DNA of 64,000 nucleotides from Anastrepha obliqua (taxonomy: Eukaryota > Arthropoda > Insecta > Diptera > Tephritidae): positions 65,924,501 to 65,988,500 of the forward strand of contig NC_072896.1 in NCBI RefSeq assembly GCF_027943255.1. Reading direction: 5' to 3'. Positions within the stretch are counted from its first letter, which is position 1. Every line of letters begins with the position of its first letter. The notes beneath the pieces are model-generated. The model did not search any database. It saw only the letters and a program-made list of their open reading frames with translations, and was not told the origin of the DNA. The position numbers were made by a program, and so were the translations under genes. Shown here in pieces: positions 1 through 11,277 of this stretch.

Positions 1-597
1 ACTTTTGTTGCAGTCTGATATAACTTTGCTTTGAACCCTGCAAACACCCCCGTGCGCACGGATCTGGTGCCCCTCATTTTATTGGTTCGTTTGTAATACG
101 CAAACGCATTCGGTTACGACGGGCAATTTCATGTAATATTTACATACGTATATGAATATTTATTGAGCATTCATACACGTCCATACATATGGACGAAAAC
201 TGTATTGAATTGGAGCCAAACAAAAATATAAATTGGTACAAAATTAATGACTATCATGTCGTGCGTAAATTCCAGCTGTGTGCGGGTAGATTACAAAAAT
301 AAATAAAAAGTGGTTAGAAGCAGCTAATTGCGTGCACTTATACCTGCACAGTGGGATGATTTTGTTAAGTTGAATAACTATTATTTCCTACATAGTTGGA
401 TTCTGATTATGTTGCAGTTGTGATTACAATTTAATAAAAATTTGGAACTTATGAAAATTTCATTTGCAGTAACTAAATCAAAAGAAATATTTAATAATTT
501 TACCATTTCGTGTATCCGAATTTCCATATTCTATTATTAATAACAATTTTAATAATTTGTATTGTTTTTTATAATCAATATTATCTTAATATTAATT
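1..597. other. AT-rich DNA, nothing recognised
   Basis: No open frame with recognisable similarity, no terminal repeats and no RNA gene were seen in this stretch. Confidence 0.5.
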
Positions 598-1080
598 TCA
601 GTTCAAGCGCCGTAGAAAATGTATGTCCTTAGATTTTGCTATCCATGTATCGGGTGAAAACAGAAATATTGTTGAAATACTTTTTTTTATTATAATCTGG
701 TAGATAAATTCACGGCATTTATTTTTTGCATATGATATCCGGCTTATGCCCGCCGCGGCTACGATCCAATGCAATAAATCGATTGTTGAGAGCGGGTACA
801 TGATACGCTGCACCATCTTATTTGACCTCCTTCGTCATTTCGAAAGAAATAGGAACCTATGACGCCACCAGTGCTCTATGAACTTCGCGAGCAGATTTAT
901 TTCTTTCGAAGTAAGTTTCCACTATTTGGAATCGTTGTTCTGGCGTCAAACAACTCATGATAATTTCCGAAACCTTACTGAACAGATATGTCAACACAGT
1001 TTGCCATTCCCAGCTGTTCAACCATAGTTACCGATATCCATAATTCTCATGCAGTTAAAAAACGCCCGATAGAAATACAT
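598..1080 (-). pseudogene. DD41D-type Tc/mariner relic: N-terminus joined to C-terminus
   Basis: The minus strand opens with a start codon at 958 and reads MSCLTPEQRFQIVETYF and then RNKSAREVHRAL. This is the first helix-turn-helix segment of insect DD41D/IS630-like transposases. The frame then stops, and near 740-770 another frame reads RSRGGHKPDII, resembling the extreme C-terminus of the same family (usually a GG-H-x-x-x-I-I-F ending). The whole catalytic middle (about 280 residues) is therefore missing, so this is a deletion derivative that cannot make transposase. A possible 5' terminus, gcgttttttaactgc on the minus strand, lies near 1050-1071. I could not pair it with a convincing 3' terminus, so the limits are approximate. 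Confidence 0.5.
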
Positions 1081-2351
1081 TTTTAGGAGTCTACTATGAA
1101 AATCTGGAGAAAGCAGCTGGAAATCAATATAAAGAATCCCAAGCTTAGTTGAAATGAAATCAAAACTCATGCAAACGGCAGAACAGCTTGGAAAATACCT
1201 ATTATAAAAATTATATAAATACACATTTGCATTTGCATATGCCTTCTTTCTGTGTGCATGGTAATGAACCATTTCTCTATGAGGATTATTAATTTGATTT
1301 ACTTGAAGAATTTAAAATAAAACCAATTGTATCATCATCATCCTTGCCGAATTTATAATTAGTGACGACTAGTTGTTAATAATACTTGTTCCTTTAATGT
1401 TTTAATTATTAATTTATAGGATAGAATAGGACGATGATAGGAAAAGTAGGAAACAAAAGGGTAATGTGTCTTGAAAAAGTCAAATCGATGATGGTACCTC
1501 TTAGTGTTGTTGACTTATTAACGTTTGATGCACAAACGAAATTGAACATATCTTTCATGAATTTGATAAATGTTTCGTCATTTTTCACGTTTGTGTAAAT
1601 GTAACTTGATCAATTCCATTGCGATTCCATTTACCTCCTTCTCTATATCCATACAAAATATCTATCAAACAAATAAAATTAAAATTTTGTTTTGAAAATT
1701 GCAACCCTTACATCAGTATTTTTTTTATGACGTTGTCACGTTAAACTATCGTCAGTAAACCGACTTTACAGACAACCTCTTTTTTCTTTCCTTTATTGAT
1801 TTTTAAAAATGTTGGGTACCCCGAAAAAAGTTCATCAAATGACTCGCTACCTGAACTGTGAAACGAATATTTTGAAAGTAAATTCTTTACGAAATTTTGA
1901 AAAAATGAAGTTTTTTTCCTTCCTCTTTACTATATTTCTTTTTTATTTGTTTATAGGTATATATTAGCTTACAGTATAATTCTTACAAGTTATTTGTTAA
2001 GCTCGATAATTTCACACATATGTACTTACATTCTGATATAATAAATTTAGATAATTTTTGTTTTAGGTAAAGATGGTTATGATAAAGATTGGTTTTTTAA
2101 AGAATTTAGTTATTAGAGTTATTGACTCCGCAGAAGAGACTGAGAGGTTTGAAATGGGGGTTGTTTGAGTAAATAATTTTTCTCTGTAGCTCAGGAGATA
2201 AGTAACTGCGACTATGATATCCGTTTTGCAAGAACAATGTATTGGATTTGTGTTTTTCATAAGATGTCCGGGTGTTATTTCCGTGTGTCCTAACCGAAGG
2301 CGCTCGAATTTTATAATTTCTAGTCGTTTAGGTGTTTTTTTCAGTATTCTG
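1081..2351. other. AT-rich DNA, nothing recognised
   Basis: Only short chance frames are present. No repeat, RNA gene or transposon end was recognised before the SINE target duplication at 2352. Confidence 0.4.
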
Positions 2352-2362
2352 TAGGAAGTCCG

Positions 2363-2687
2363 AAGGCGGCCGCCATAGCAGAATGGGTTGGTGCGTGATT
2401 AACATTCGGAATTCACAGGGAGAACGTTGGTTCGAATCTCGGTGTAACACCAAAATTAAGAAAAACGTTTTTCTAATAGCGGTCGCCCTTCGGCAGGCAA
2501 TGGCAAACCTCCGAGTGTATTTCTGCCATGAAAAAGCTCCTGATAAAAAATATTTGCCGTTCGGAGTCGGCTTGAAACTGTAGGTCCCTCCATTTGTGGA
2601 ACAACTTGAAGACTCACACGACAAATAGGAGGAGGAGCTCATCCAAACATCCAAAAAGGGTGTACGCGCCAAATATATATATATATA
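2363..2687 (+). repeat. tRNA-derived SINE, full-length copy
   Basis: The head is tRNA-like. An A-box-like segment (GGTTGGTGCGTG) is followed about 40 bp later by a perfect RNA polymerase III B box (GGTTCGAATCTC). A roughly 230-bp tRNA-unrelated body follows, ending in a (TA)n tail. The copy is bounded by an exact 11-bp direct repeat, taggaagtccg, at 2352-2362 and 2688-2698. This is the target-site duplication expected from LINE-mediated retroposition. The same body recurs in inverse orientation at 5010-5345 and, decayed, at 9366-9595. The open frames across it are fortuitous. It should be transcribed by Pol III from its internal promoter and mobilised by an unidentified LINE partner. Confidence 0.85.
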
Positions 2688-2698
2688 TAGGAAGTCCG

Positions 2699-3825
2699 TT
2701 ATATTGGATTTTGAATAGTTAATGTTTTTGTACCAATCATTGGTTAGGTTCCATTCGAGACGTTGTTTGTTGTTTCTTTATGATTTTTGATATCGAGTAA
2801 GTTGAAGTTGTCTGTGCTAGTTACTGGATTTTAATGAGCTTTATATGATTAATTTTCGTTCAATATCAAAATTTAAAAACATGTCTGATTGTTATAATTT
2901 AACATCTTTACTCGCTACTTTTTGTAAGTAGTTCAAATGCGGCTAAACGAATATAAACCACTGCGTCTAGAAATATGCTGAAAACTGCTTGTACAATTAA
3001 AACATACAGAATGCTTGTTTGTATAAAAGTTGTAAAAGTAAATGTTCAACTTGCTCAGTACAATACAGGTCATGTCTTGTATATGTAATACTTGAATACT
3101 TGAATCGTACACATGTTGTACGTAGCAAATGACACTCGAAATACTTGTGCGCAGGAGAATCGAAAACAGAAGGTAACTCATGATTCATTAGTCACTTACA
3201 AATCAACCATAACTGATTCGAGCTTGGCATATGTGGGGCATTGAAGTCCATTTTGTGCCAATAAATAACCAGTGCGTAATGGTAAACGGTAAACAGAAGT
3301 ACGCCAGAAAAGTTACGAAAGAATAGAGTCACAAATAAAATGTCAAGCTGGCAAGCTATTAACAAAAGCCACTGAATGATTATGCCACTTCGAACATGTT
3401 TCACATAAATATTTGTAAGCAAAAGTAAATGTAATAAGTAAAGTCAATGGTGCCAATCGTTTTTAATTCTCAATTGGTGATTTCGGGTCTGGCAGACACC
3501 GCAGAGGTTTGCAAGCAATATAAAATACATACAGAAGGCTTTGAATTCACACCAAATACCAATTCTATGCACAGTTAAGGCATGCTAAGCAATTCGATCT
3601 CTTAAGAGCTATTCTATGTATCTAATAGAAGTGGCTAGGAGGTTAATACAACATTTAATATTTTATAATATTTTCACTTTATTCTCAAGATTTTTTTATT
3701 TTTTCATTTTTAAATTAATTTTATTGATTTAGCTTTTTACATGGGAATATTGACATCAAATACTAATATAATTACTTTATTATTATCAATGATAAATCAA
3801 ACTATTAAGAAACATTCACATAATA
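2699..3825. other. AT-rich DNA, nothing recognised
   Basis: Only short, low-complexity chance frames are visible here. No transposon ends were found. Confidence 0.4.
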
Positions 3826-4287
3826 AAGGGTATTTCAAAAGACGCGCCTTCATCGTGTTTTAAAATAATGCCTGTAAGGCAATCCACCAACTGCCGATTC
3901 ACGTATGCCTAATTGTTGAGAACGTCGAGATATCGATGTTGAGGTTTGTTCCGCAACACTTACCGCTACAACAGCAATATTCTCTACATATAGAAACGTC
4001 CAGTTTTTGGTCTCCCAGTCCTTTTTCTATAATCAGCAGAACTAGAGTCTTGAAATTTTTTCCCCAACCCTTGAGTTGTCGACTCGTTCGGACGATTATT
4101 CCCATAAAAAATCTCGAATTTTCCAATAAAAAACCATTTGTTTGACTATTTTAATGATTTTTACGCGCTGTTCTATGGTGTAAAATTGTACATCTGTCTA
4201 CTTGAAACATGTCAAAGATGACATTAAAAAGGTACCATCTAGGAATTATTCACTATTAACATCTAGTCTTCATCCTGAAATACTCTT
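3826..4287 (-). mobile_element. Short non-autonomous Tc/mariner relic with TA-flanked ends
   Basis: The ends are imperfect inverted repeats. The left reads TA-aagggtatttcaaaagac and the right, on the opposite strand, TA-aagagtatttcaggatga. Both abut TA, as expected for Tc1/mariner insertion. The minus strand holds scraps of the linker between the two helix-turn-helix domains of a transposase (RQLKGWGKNF, then GLGDQKLDV in a shifted frame). Frameshifts are evident. A diverged second copy, with the same aggaattattcacta motif beside its right end, is at 27744-29114. The copy is about 460 bp and cannot encode a transposase. Confidence 0.55.
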
Positions 4288-4559
4288 TATCTCAAGTTTG
4301 AAGAACTTGAAATAAAAAAAGTTATTAATAAGGGTAAACTTGTCGCTTTGACATAAACTACAATGGGTGAAATCAATAAAAAAATTATGAATTTGAAAAT
4401 TTTGAAACTGTTTCTAACCGTAAATTGTTCAAAGAAAGGGTATGGCTTTTCATAATTACCACGAAAGGTTTACATATAATGGTCAAGTGCGTGAAACTAA
4501 TTTAAAAAATATTACACACAAATGTAGCCAATATATAAGTCATTTCATGTATAGCACTC

Positions 4560-4690
4560 CCTTTGGGGACGAGTGTCGACATATAGCCGCCCAAGCCGTT
4601 TTTCGCCACTTTTGAAGGTCATATGCGCCTCATCACTACCAAAATTACTTGAACCAAAATTTGACATTTGGTGGGTGCCCAAAAAATTCA
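4560..4690 (-). pseudogene. Possible Tc/mariner catalytic-motif scrap
   Basis: One minus-strand frame reads NFGSDEAHMTF followed by a tail resembling GYVNKQN-type sequence. S-D-E-A-H is the first catalytic aspartate block of DD41D/IS630-like transposases. The stretch is short, the surrounding frame is broken and no ends were found, so this is tentative. Confidence 0.25.
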
Positions 4691-5009
4691 CATAGCTGTT
4701 GTTTGTGACAATTTATCAAAGTCGACTTAGGCATAGACATATGCAACTCCAAGAGTCCGAAATATTCGGAATAATAAGCCGAAACTTATTCATGTAAGAA
4801 TGTTCGTGCATGCATCCGGATGTCGGTTCGTTTGCTTATACCTGCATGTAATAATAATATATTCGAGTAAAGGTTGACCAGGCATAGATTAGTATAGAAA
4901 CAGGGCAAAATAATAACCACGCCCACCTTTAGCATGCTGGTAATTTTCAAATTTGCTAAAACTGAGATATTTCAATAACTAATGATGTGCACTCACTAAA
5001 ATAAAAACA

Positions 5010-5345
5010 AATATATATATATATTGTATTATATATATAATTGGCGCGTACACCCGTTTTGGGTGTTTGGCTGAGCTCCTCCTCCTATTTGTGGAGTGCG
5101 TTTTGATGTTGTTCCACAAATGGAGGGACCTACAGTTTCAAGCTGACTTCGAACGGCAGATATTTTTTTTTATGAGGAGCTTTTTCATGTCAGAAATACA
5201 CTCGGAGGTTTGCCATTGCCTGCCGAGGGGCGACCGCTATTAGAAAAATGTTTTTCTTAATTTTGGTCTTTCACCGAGATTCGAACTAACGTTCTCTCTG
5301 TGAATTCCGAATCACGCACCAACCCATTCGGCTACGGCGGCCGCC
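5010..5345 (-). repeat. tRNA-derived SINE, second copy
   Basis: This is the reverse complement of the family seen at 2363-2687. The (TA)n tail is at the left (about 5010-5040), followed by the shared body. The tRNA-like head with a B-box variant (AGTTCGAATCTC) and an A-box segment identical to the other copy (GGTTGGTGCGTG) lies at the right. It ends near 5345 in GGCGGCCGCC on the minus strand. The body is nearly colinear with the first copy, differing by small indels. I could not delimit a target duplication because both flanks are AT-rich. Confidence 0.8.
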
Positions 5346-6529
5346 TCATTATAAAATATAAATATTATTACTTTTTTTGTTTTTGCTATTTTTTCTTTAG
5401 TAGTAATTTCTTATTTCAAATTTATCTTCGTTTGAATTTTTTTCTTTTTTGCTAGTATTTTTTCCCCCCGGTTACAAGTATGTATTGTTTGAGATTATTG
5501 ACTCTTGATTAACGATAATGCCTAAGCCGGTTACTTCTTAAAAATTTCTTGCGGCCATAAGCTTAATTCAGTACTCATAATATTTATACTTTGTGTAGTT
5601 TTTTTCTACACTCTCTTCGCGGGTGCTAAGACTGAGCGTGTGCCCCAAATATTGCCAAAGGCAATTTCGAAGCGATTTGTTATGAATTTTGTATAAGTGT
5701 TGAGGTGTGTGAAGCGATTCAGTGGGCAATACAAAAACACACATACGCATTACCTAGAATATAAACAAACTCTTACGTATGGCAAGTGCACTTGGCTGTG
5801 GGTAAGGAAGCTGTGCGACAGAAATAAGTAGCCGTACTCATGTGTGGAGAAATAGAAGTAGCAATTTAATGGCGAATGAAAGTAGCAAATAAATAAAAAT
5901 AACTAATAAATAAAATGATTGGCAAAGAAAAACGAGTTATTGCGAATTTTTGCATTTCCAATGAATAAAATCATTTCTGCTTTTCGATTATTTTGCCTAA
6001 AAATACACCTTTTTCACCCGAAAACAATCATTTATTTTTATATTATACTTGTAAATCATCCACGTGCAGATTTTTTTAGTTCGTTTTATTTTTGCTTATT
6101 TTGCTCAAAGGTTGTTAAACTCTCTTACAGATGTTAATCAGTGAATTGCACTCACTTCTACCTTCCTTCACAAAACAAAAAAAACCACACATTTTTAAAT
6201 TTTTTAAGCATTCTTTCACCTCAAAATAACCGATAATTACCTTTGATGGGTGTATATTTTGCATATGCCGCCATGACATCAAAAGGTAAGAGCTTCATAG
6301 AATAAAAGCTACTTTGGGTAGTCAATTACATCAAAGTGAGAAAATATTCAGACGTATGTTTGCAGGAAGAAATAAGTATCAGCTCCATTAAATACAGAAA
6401 TAAAATCAGGTAGATAGTAGCTCAGCTTGCCAGAGCTTCATTAATTATTGGCTCGTTGTTGTAATCGTTACTTACTACAGTTACTTCACTACCAATATTT
6501 AATTCATTTATTCTTCTATGAAACATAGG
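5346..6529. other. AT-rich DNA, nothing recognised
   Basis: Poly-T-rich sequence with chance frames only. Near 6528-6541 there is a short GGTTAGGTTAGGTTAA run beside the 3' end of the next retroelement. Confidence 0.4.
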
Positions 6530-6639
6530 TTAGGTTAGGTTAAATGACTGCCCTAGCTTGGGGTCTAGTTGGACAAATATTCAAAATTCATCCATTGTGA
6601 TCCCTTGGGATTAGAGAACCATGCACTTACGACGATGGC

Positions 6640-7728
6640 TGATTTACGTTTGTAATTAGCCGCAAGAAGCTACTAATAAACTTCACCAAATGTGTGGTAT
6701 TTAAATCCGCTATTTCCGCAGCGTAGCGAAAAAATGAGAGTCCAGATGTCTAAATCTTTGCCAGACGAGAGCAGGGCAGCTGAGAAGAAGGTGTTGAAAT
6801 GATTTCACCTCGTCCTCAAGACAGCTTCTGCAGAAGGGACTTGAGGCAATCCCAAATCTCTTCGCATGGATACTTAACGGACAATGTTCGGTAAGGATGC
6901 CTATAAAATTCGAGAGCCGAGGCTTTGTTAGCCTTATAAGTTCTCTCGAGCTTCCCCGACCTACCCGTGGCCACAAGGATCTCGCGACCTTGCCCGTTAG
7001 CGCATAAGGTCAGCGCTCGCTGAGTTGACTCGACCCCAACTTTCAAGGTGCAAATCACAGGTCCTTAAGGCAACCCCAAGCCTCTCATTTCGCGACGAAA
7101 CCGTATCCAAAGTTCCCGGTCTAGCCAGCTTATCAGCCCAGCTGTTTCCCTCTATGCCGCTGTAACCGGGAATCCAAATGAGCCTGATATCGAAGTATTC
7201 GGATGCAATCGAGAGAGATGCCGACCAATCTCGAACGCGCAAACGTTGCCCAACAAATGTGATGGAAATTTGCATCGGTTCCGATAATGACGTCAAATCT
7301 TTCTTCGTCTCACCTCAGTCTGGGCCTTCCTTAGCAGCATCCTAGGTGGCTCCACCTTGCCATCGTCCGCCATATAGGCTGAGACCAGCCAGAGACTCCT
7401 GGTAGTGCTCTCCAGACTTATAGTGGCAATGTCCTCATTGCTGGAATTAGGCAAAATGCCTAGTTATGCTTAGTTATTTTCTGGCGAGTGTACAGGACCT
7501 TGGTTTAGCTGGACCATTGTGAACCATCAGTAAATAATTTTTCGTCCTAACTCCAGAGATACCACTACTGTTCAGCCACGGCTCCTGAATCACAAATACG
7601 TCAACTCCACCCTGATCAAGGTGGATTAATAAGTTAGCAGATGCTGCCTTACAGTGCTGGAGATTTATCTGAAGAATATTCACCTTCGACAATCTTCTCC
7701 AACATCCTGAGGTCAGCGTCCTCACCAT
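6640..7728 (-). pseudogene. ORF2 remnant: endonuclease joined to RNase H and C-terminal Cys motif
   Basis: The N-terminal endonuclease region shows NILQINLQHCKAAS, VFVIQEPWL, LVSAYMADDGKVEP and IIGTDANFHH (APE-like endonuclease motifs). Immediately after, IRLIWIPGYSGIEGN with WADKLARPGT matches the end of the retroelement RNase H domain. The C-terminal FCRSCLEDEVKSFQHLLLSC is the CCHC-like motif found after RNase H in the intact copy. The RT core is missing and the frame changes several times. Confidence 0.7.
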
Positions 7729-8994
7729 ACGAGGCCAGAAGCCCCTTCTCCTCTGCCTTGTCGAACAGTTGCCCGATAATGAAGACTGACCCCGCTAGAG
7801 AGCGGGTGTCGCCAGTACTACTCCCATCCGACATGACAGATGCCACACCAGCTCAACCCCACGGGAGCTTCCTCTACGGTGGACCTATCCCCTCATAGCA
7901 CTTCTGTTATTGCAGGGACATCTCCCATGGCATCGGTCTGGTAAATCTTCAGGACTACCTTCTCGAAACCATAGGTAATGACCCCTTTCGTTTCAGCAAG
8001 TGGCACGAGGGACTCTGCATTTACCAGAATAGGCTGTTGCCGAAAGGTCTTTCGGACTTATCCACCTTGACTACATTCCAGTTATGCGTGGGAAGTTTGG
8101 GGTTGCAATAACGGAGGATTCCCTCCATACCCTTTGAAGCAGAAGGCTCAGAGGGAAGCTAGACCCGGGACCGCGGAAGAAGAGGCAGGCCCTTTTGTCC
8201 ACAGCTTCCGGCTTGTTTCCCTTCCAGACCTCTCCCGCCGGAGCTCCTACCGCTCTGTACATTGTGGCCGACCTCTCAATGGCGCACACAATGCGCTTAA
8301 AGGTACCATGGTGCCACCCGGCACTCTCGCAGCACGGTGGAGGTCCAGGGTTTTCGTTGCCGCTTTCATAAAGACCGCAGAGACGGCGGACGCCCCTATT
8401 TTCCACTCATCCCTGGAAATGGCGCCATCTTCCCTGCCCTTGTCGATAACCCCCAAAGTGATGAATCCTGCCCGCTTAGCGACTTATCTAAAAGATTTCG
8501 GCGGACCCCCACCAGTCCTCGGTTTCTTCAATAGGAGAACTTCCTCCTCTTGAGAGCGTTGCCGCTTCACTGGCGATTCTAGTGGCGGTGCTCTCGGACC
8601 CTTTCTCCCCCACTTTCTCTGCCCGACTGAGTATCATCCTGGCCCACACAAGCGTCCGTAAATACTTCTCAGGTACCTGTAAAGCACTTTGGCTGCCGTA
8701 GCGTTCCAGAATTTTAGTGGCTATGCGTTGGCTAGTGAAGGCTTTCCTGCTCTGTCCTGGCTGCCGTTTAGGCCTAACACAGTGCCCCTGAAGAAAAGTC
8801 CCCGAATCCCTCGGAAAGTCTGGAGAAAACTCCTTGCTGGTACTGGCCCTCTCCTCCAATCTTATCTCAGTACGAGTCGCAAGCGGTTCCGCAAGCGACT
8901 GTCTACCTTCGTGTACCGGGATGGTGCTCGAAGTCGATTCCGACTTCCCCCCAGAGCCCCGCCCAGATAAAGCCTTGAGTGTCGATTCCGACAC
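7649..8994 (-). pseudogene. ORF1 remnant of the minus-strand LOA/I-like element
   Basis: A 168-codon frame begins at 8994 with a Ser-rich head. It includes ATKILERYGS, VPEKYLRTLVWARM and EETEDWWG, then continues in other frames with ENPGPPPCCESAGWHHGTF and ERSATMYRAV. This is the pattern of the DUF4780-type ORF1 nucleic-acid-binding protein of insect LOA/I-like elements; compare RPRARIWIP in the intact copy at 55 kb. At least three frame changes are needed to read it. ORF1 should bind the element's RNA to form the retrotransposition particle. This copy cannot make a full protein. Confidence 0.6.
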
Positions 8995-9086
8995 CCTTCC
9001 GCCCTACTTCGTAGGATACTCCTCGGTTCGTAATTGCGTTCAAATTCGTTTGCATATCAGTATCATTATGTGCTAGTAAGTAGATA

Positions 9087-9333
9087 TCGTCTGCATCATC
9101 CAGGCGATCTAGACCTCAGTGAATACTTCTCTTCATTTTGAATGGCGATGTTAGTATCACATCAAGTACAATGTTAAATAGCAGGGGAGAAAAGTACTTT
9201 TCCCTGGCGTACGCCTCTTTCAGCTGACCATTTGCTCGTGAATGACTTTGCACCTAGCGCCTACGTATAATGTTTTTACCAACCTGGCTACGACTACCAT
9301 ATGATTCTGTTTTATCAAACATTAGCTCTAAAA
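9087..9333 (-). pseudogene. Non-LTR reverse transcriptase fragment
   Basis: Minus-strand frames give FSPLLFNIVLDVIL, then LDDADDIYLLAHNDTDMQ. These are the LSPLLFN block and a mutated active-site block (normally YADD, here DADD) of a reverse transcriptase from a different lineage than its neighbour. The glutamine-glycine block before it is frameshifted. Only about 80 codons survive. Confidence 0.6.
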
Positions 9334-9365
9334 GTTCAGTATGAACTTTATTCATCGACTTACAT

Positions 9366-9595
9366 AAATATAATAAATATATATAATTTACCCTTCTTTG
9401 GGAGTTTAGCTGAGTTCCTCCTCCAGTTTGTTGTGGGTGTCTTAATGTTTTTCCAGAAATGTAGGGTCCTATAACTTTATAACACCACCAAATGGCAGAT
9501 AGCTTTTATGATGAGCTTCCTAATAGCAGAAATACACTCGAAGGTCTGAAATTACCTATCGAGGGGCGACCGAAATTACTCGAAAATTTTCTAAG
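9366..9595 (-). repeat. tRNA-derived SINE, degraded copy lacking the tRNA head
   Basis: This stretch has a TA-rich tail, a diverged GAGTTCCTCCTCC block, GTAGGGTCCTATA, AGAAATACACTCGAAGGT and GAGGGGCGACCG, in the same order as the body of the copy at 5010-5345. The tRNA-like promoter head is missing. It is the most diverged of the copies and would not be transcribed. Confidence 0.65.
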
Positions 9596-10841
9596 AACTA
9601 TGATTAAACAGTTGGTAAAGGTTAATGAACTTTTTTTTTATTTATCAGACACACTTATGTATTTCTTTTACTACGACCATTGTAATGTTGTATAGCATTT
9701 AATGGAAGAACGTCATAGCTCAAATAATCAAAAAGTCGGGAAAGAAAGTTTCAAAGTTTTTAATTTACGCTGCCTCTCCAAGTTAAAGTAAAAACACATT
9801 TTCGTCTAATGAGTTGCTTTTACTAGAAATCGCAATGAGTTTTTTCCTTAACACAAGAGAAGAGTTGTTGGTAATTTTTGCATACTATTCCATTTTTTTT
9901 ATTATGACGTATTTCCAGCAAACTGGCGAAATATCATGAAGTTTTAGCTACATAAAGTAGAATTATTACACGAAAATATATTTTACATTTTTTTGATAAG
10001 CAACTTCCTTGTATCATTATCATAGATTCCTTTTTTCTCGAATGGGGGCATAGAGCATCAACTGTGGTTTAAGCGTGTCTTAGAAATCTGAGGAAACAGC
10101 TATCAAAATGATGTTACCTCAATTCTTACTCTCACTTCCACGTGGTGCACCCTAGTAACCTAAACATCCATAGCTGAAGGCGTGGTATCCAATCCGCGGG
10201 GAAATCATGGTCAGGGCTAAAGCGGGGAAACGTTCGGCGGGGCTACTTTGACAAATACGACTTGACGGCCTCCTGAAGGTCGCAGCGTTTGTCTCAGAGC
10301 GAGTGGCCGCAAAAGGCGTCTGTTCTTCAGATTAACAGCGCTTCACGTTATGGAGTATCTGGTTATCTTACCTGTTACCGTTTCTTACTAGATCTTCCTT
10401 AGATTTGTAACTTGGAATTCAAAACCGCGAGAAATACACTCTTCAAGTGGTGTCCACAGAAATGTGCAAAATGCACCTACTACGGTAGCCTGGACGTAGG
10501 ATTTGGAGGTCCATAATTTGTGTTTATATGGCAGTAGCTTCCTGGTATGTAAGTACAATTTGTTCAATTCATACATTTTCAAGTAAAATATTAACTGCGA
10601 CCTATCTTCAAAAAATATATTATTATTTCCCTAATTCCACACTGATTACATAAAATTATTACATATATAATTGGCGCATGTCAACACCACAGATAGCTGA
10701 CAGTTCCAACGAGTTATACTAATCCACTCACACATATCCCCATACTTCCATCATGAACGCAAATACTTACTTGCACACAGCTATACATAGTTACAAGCAA
10801 AATTGCAATGGAGATTAGCCAATTTCTACGATCAGCTAAGT
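9596..10841. other. Unassigned DNA with a GC-richer island
   Basis: Mostly AT-rich. 10130-10340 is noticeably more GC-rich, without an open frame or recognised repeat. At 10661-10678 a short atatataattggcgca string resembles only the tail end of the SINE family. Confidence 0.35.
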
Positions 10842-11015
10842 TCAATAATTAATCCGCTTAAATATGATGATTGTAATTTTCTCGAGCGCTTCTAAGTGAA
10901 CGTGAACGCGGACATAAAGTTGCAAGCTTGCAATAGCAAAGAATACGGAATACACCACTATGATCACGACCATGACCATAGTCACGGCCATCTCTGCATC
11001 TCTGTACAGGCACAT
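10842..11015 (-). CDS. Short open frame with a hydrophobic segment (uncertain)
   Basis: A 57-codon minus-strand frame starts at 11015. It encodes a short polar head, then a strongly hydrophobic run (AVTMVMVVIIVVYSVFFAIA), then a basic tail, the plan of a single-pass membrane peptide. I do not recognise it. It lies downstream of a TATA/Inr-like pair on the same strand (11504-11540), in a stretch less AT-rich than its surroundings, which is the only support. It may be a chance frame. Confidence 0.15.
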   Translation of the reverse strand: MCLYRDAEMAVTMVMVVIIVVYSVFFAIASLQLYVRVHVHLEALEKITIIIFKRINY

Positions 11016-11277
11016 AATTCTTGCTTTGGCTCAAAAGTCGAGGTTGCGATTCCGTTGCGCGTTGCATAATCGCTGACGCATCTTTGTTGCTGCTGCAGCG
11101 CTGCACAACTAATCGCACTGTGGCAATTACTAGGCATGACGGACGCAACGACTGTGCGTTTGCATGAGTTTGTGTTTCAAGTCTTTCATTTGTGCACTCT
11201 GCGGATTGTGGTATATTAATTTTGTTGTCGTTTTTTGTCTTCTTACAAATAGATATTTTAAAGTTTTTATTTGATTT

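Larger units (their letters stand above)
6530..9070 (-). mobile_element. Non-LTR retrotransposon (LOA/I-like) with large internal deletion
   Basis: Read on the minus strand, the order is ORF1 (about 8994 to 7650), the start of ORF2 with an endonuclease domain (about 7728 to 7262), then directly an RNase H end and a Cys-rich C-terminus (about 7262 to 6700). The reverse transcriptase, roughly 2.5 kb compared with the element at 54413-59460, is absent. ORF2 passes from the endonuclease motif IIGTDANFHH to the RNase H end IRLIWIPGYSGIEGN within a few dozen bases. Both ORFs carry frameshifts and stops. The 3' side is placed near 6530 from the end of similarity. It is an old dead copy. Confidence 0.7.

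Noticed and set aside
2063..2260. 65-codon minus frame (MKNTNPIHCSCKTDIIVAVT...)
   Set aside because: Faintly reminiscent of a cysteine-containing element protein but too short and unsupported to call.
2328..2672. 114-codon minus and 83-codon plus frames
   Set aside because: They lie on the tRNA-derived SINE with its target duplication; coding is not expected.
6528..6541. GGTTAGGTTAGG run considered as a telomere repeat tract
   Set aside because: Only two and a half units; too short to call a telomeric array.
8134..9076. Plus-strand frames of 65-139 codons over 8.1-9.1 kb
   Set aside because: They are antisense shadows of the GC-rich minus-strand ORF1 remnant.
10130..10340. GC-rich island considered as rRNA or tRNA gene or retroelement leader
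   Set aside because: No B box or cloverleaf, no rRNA-like conserved strings and no open frame.
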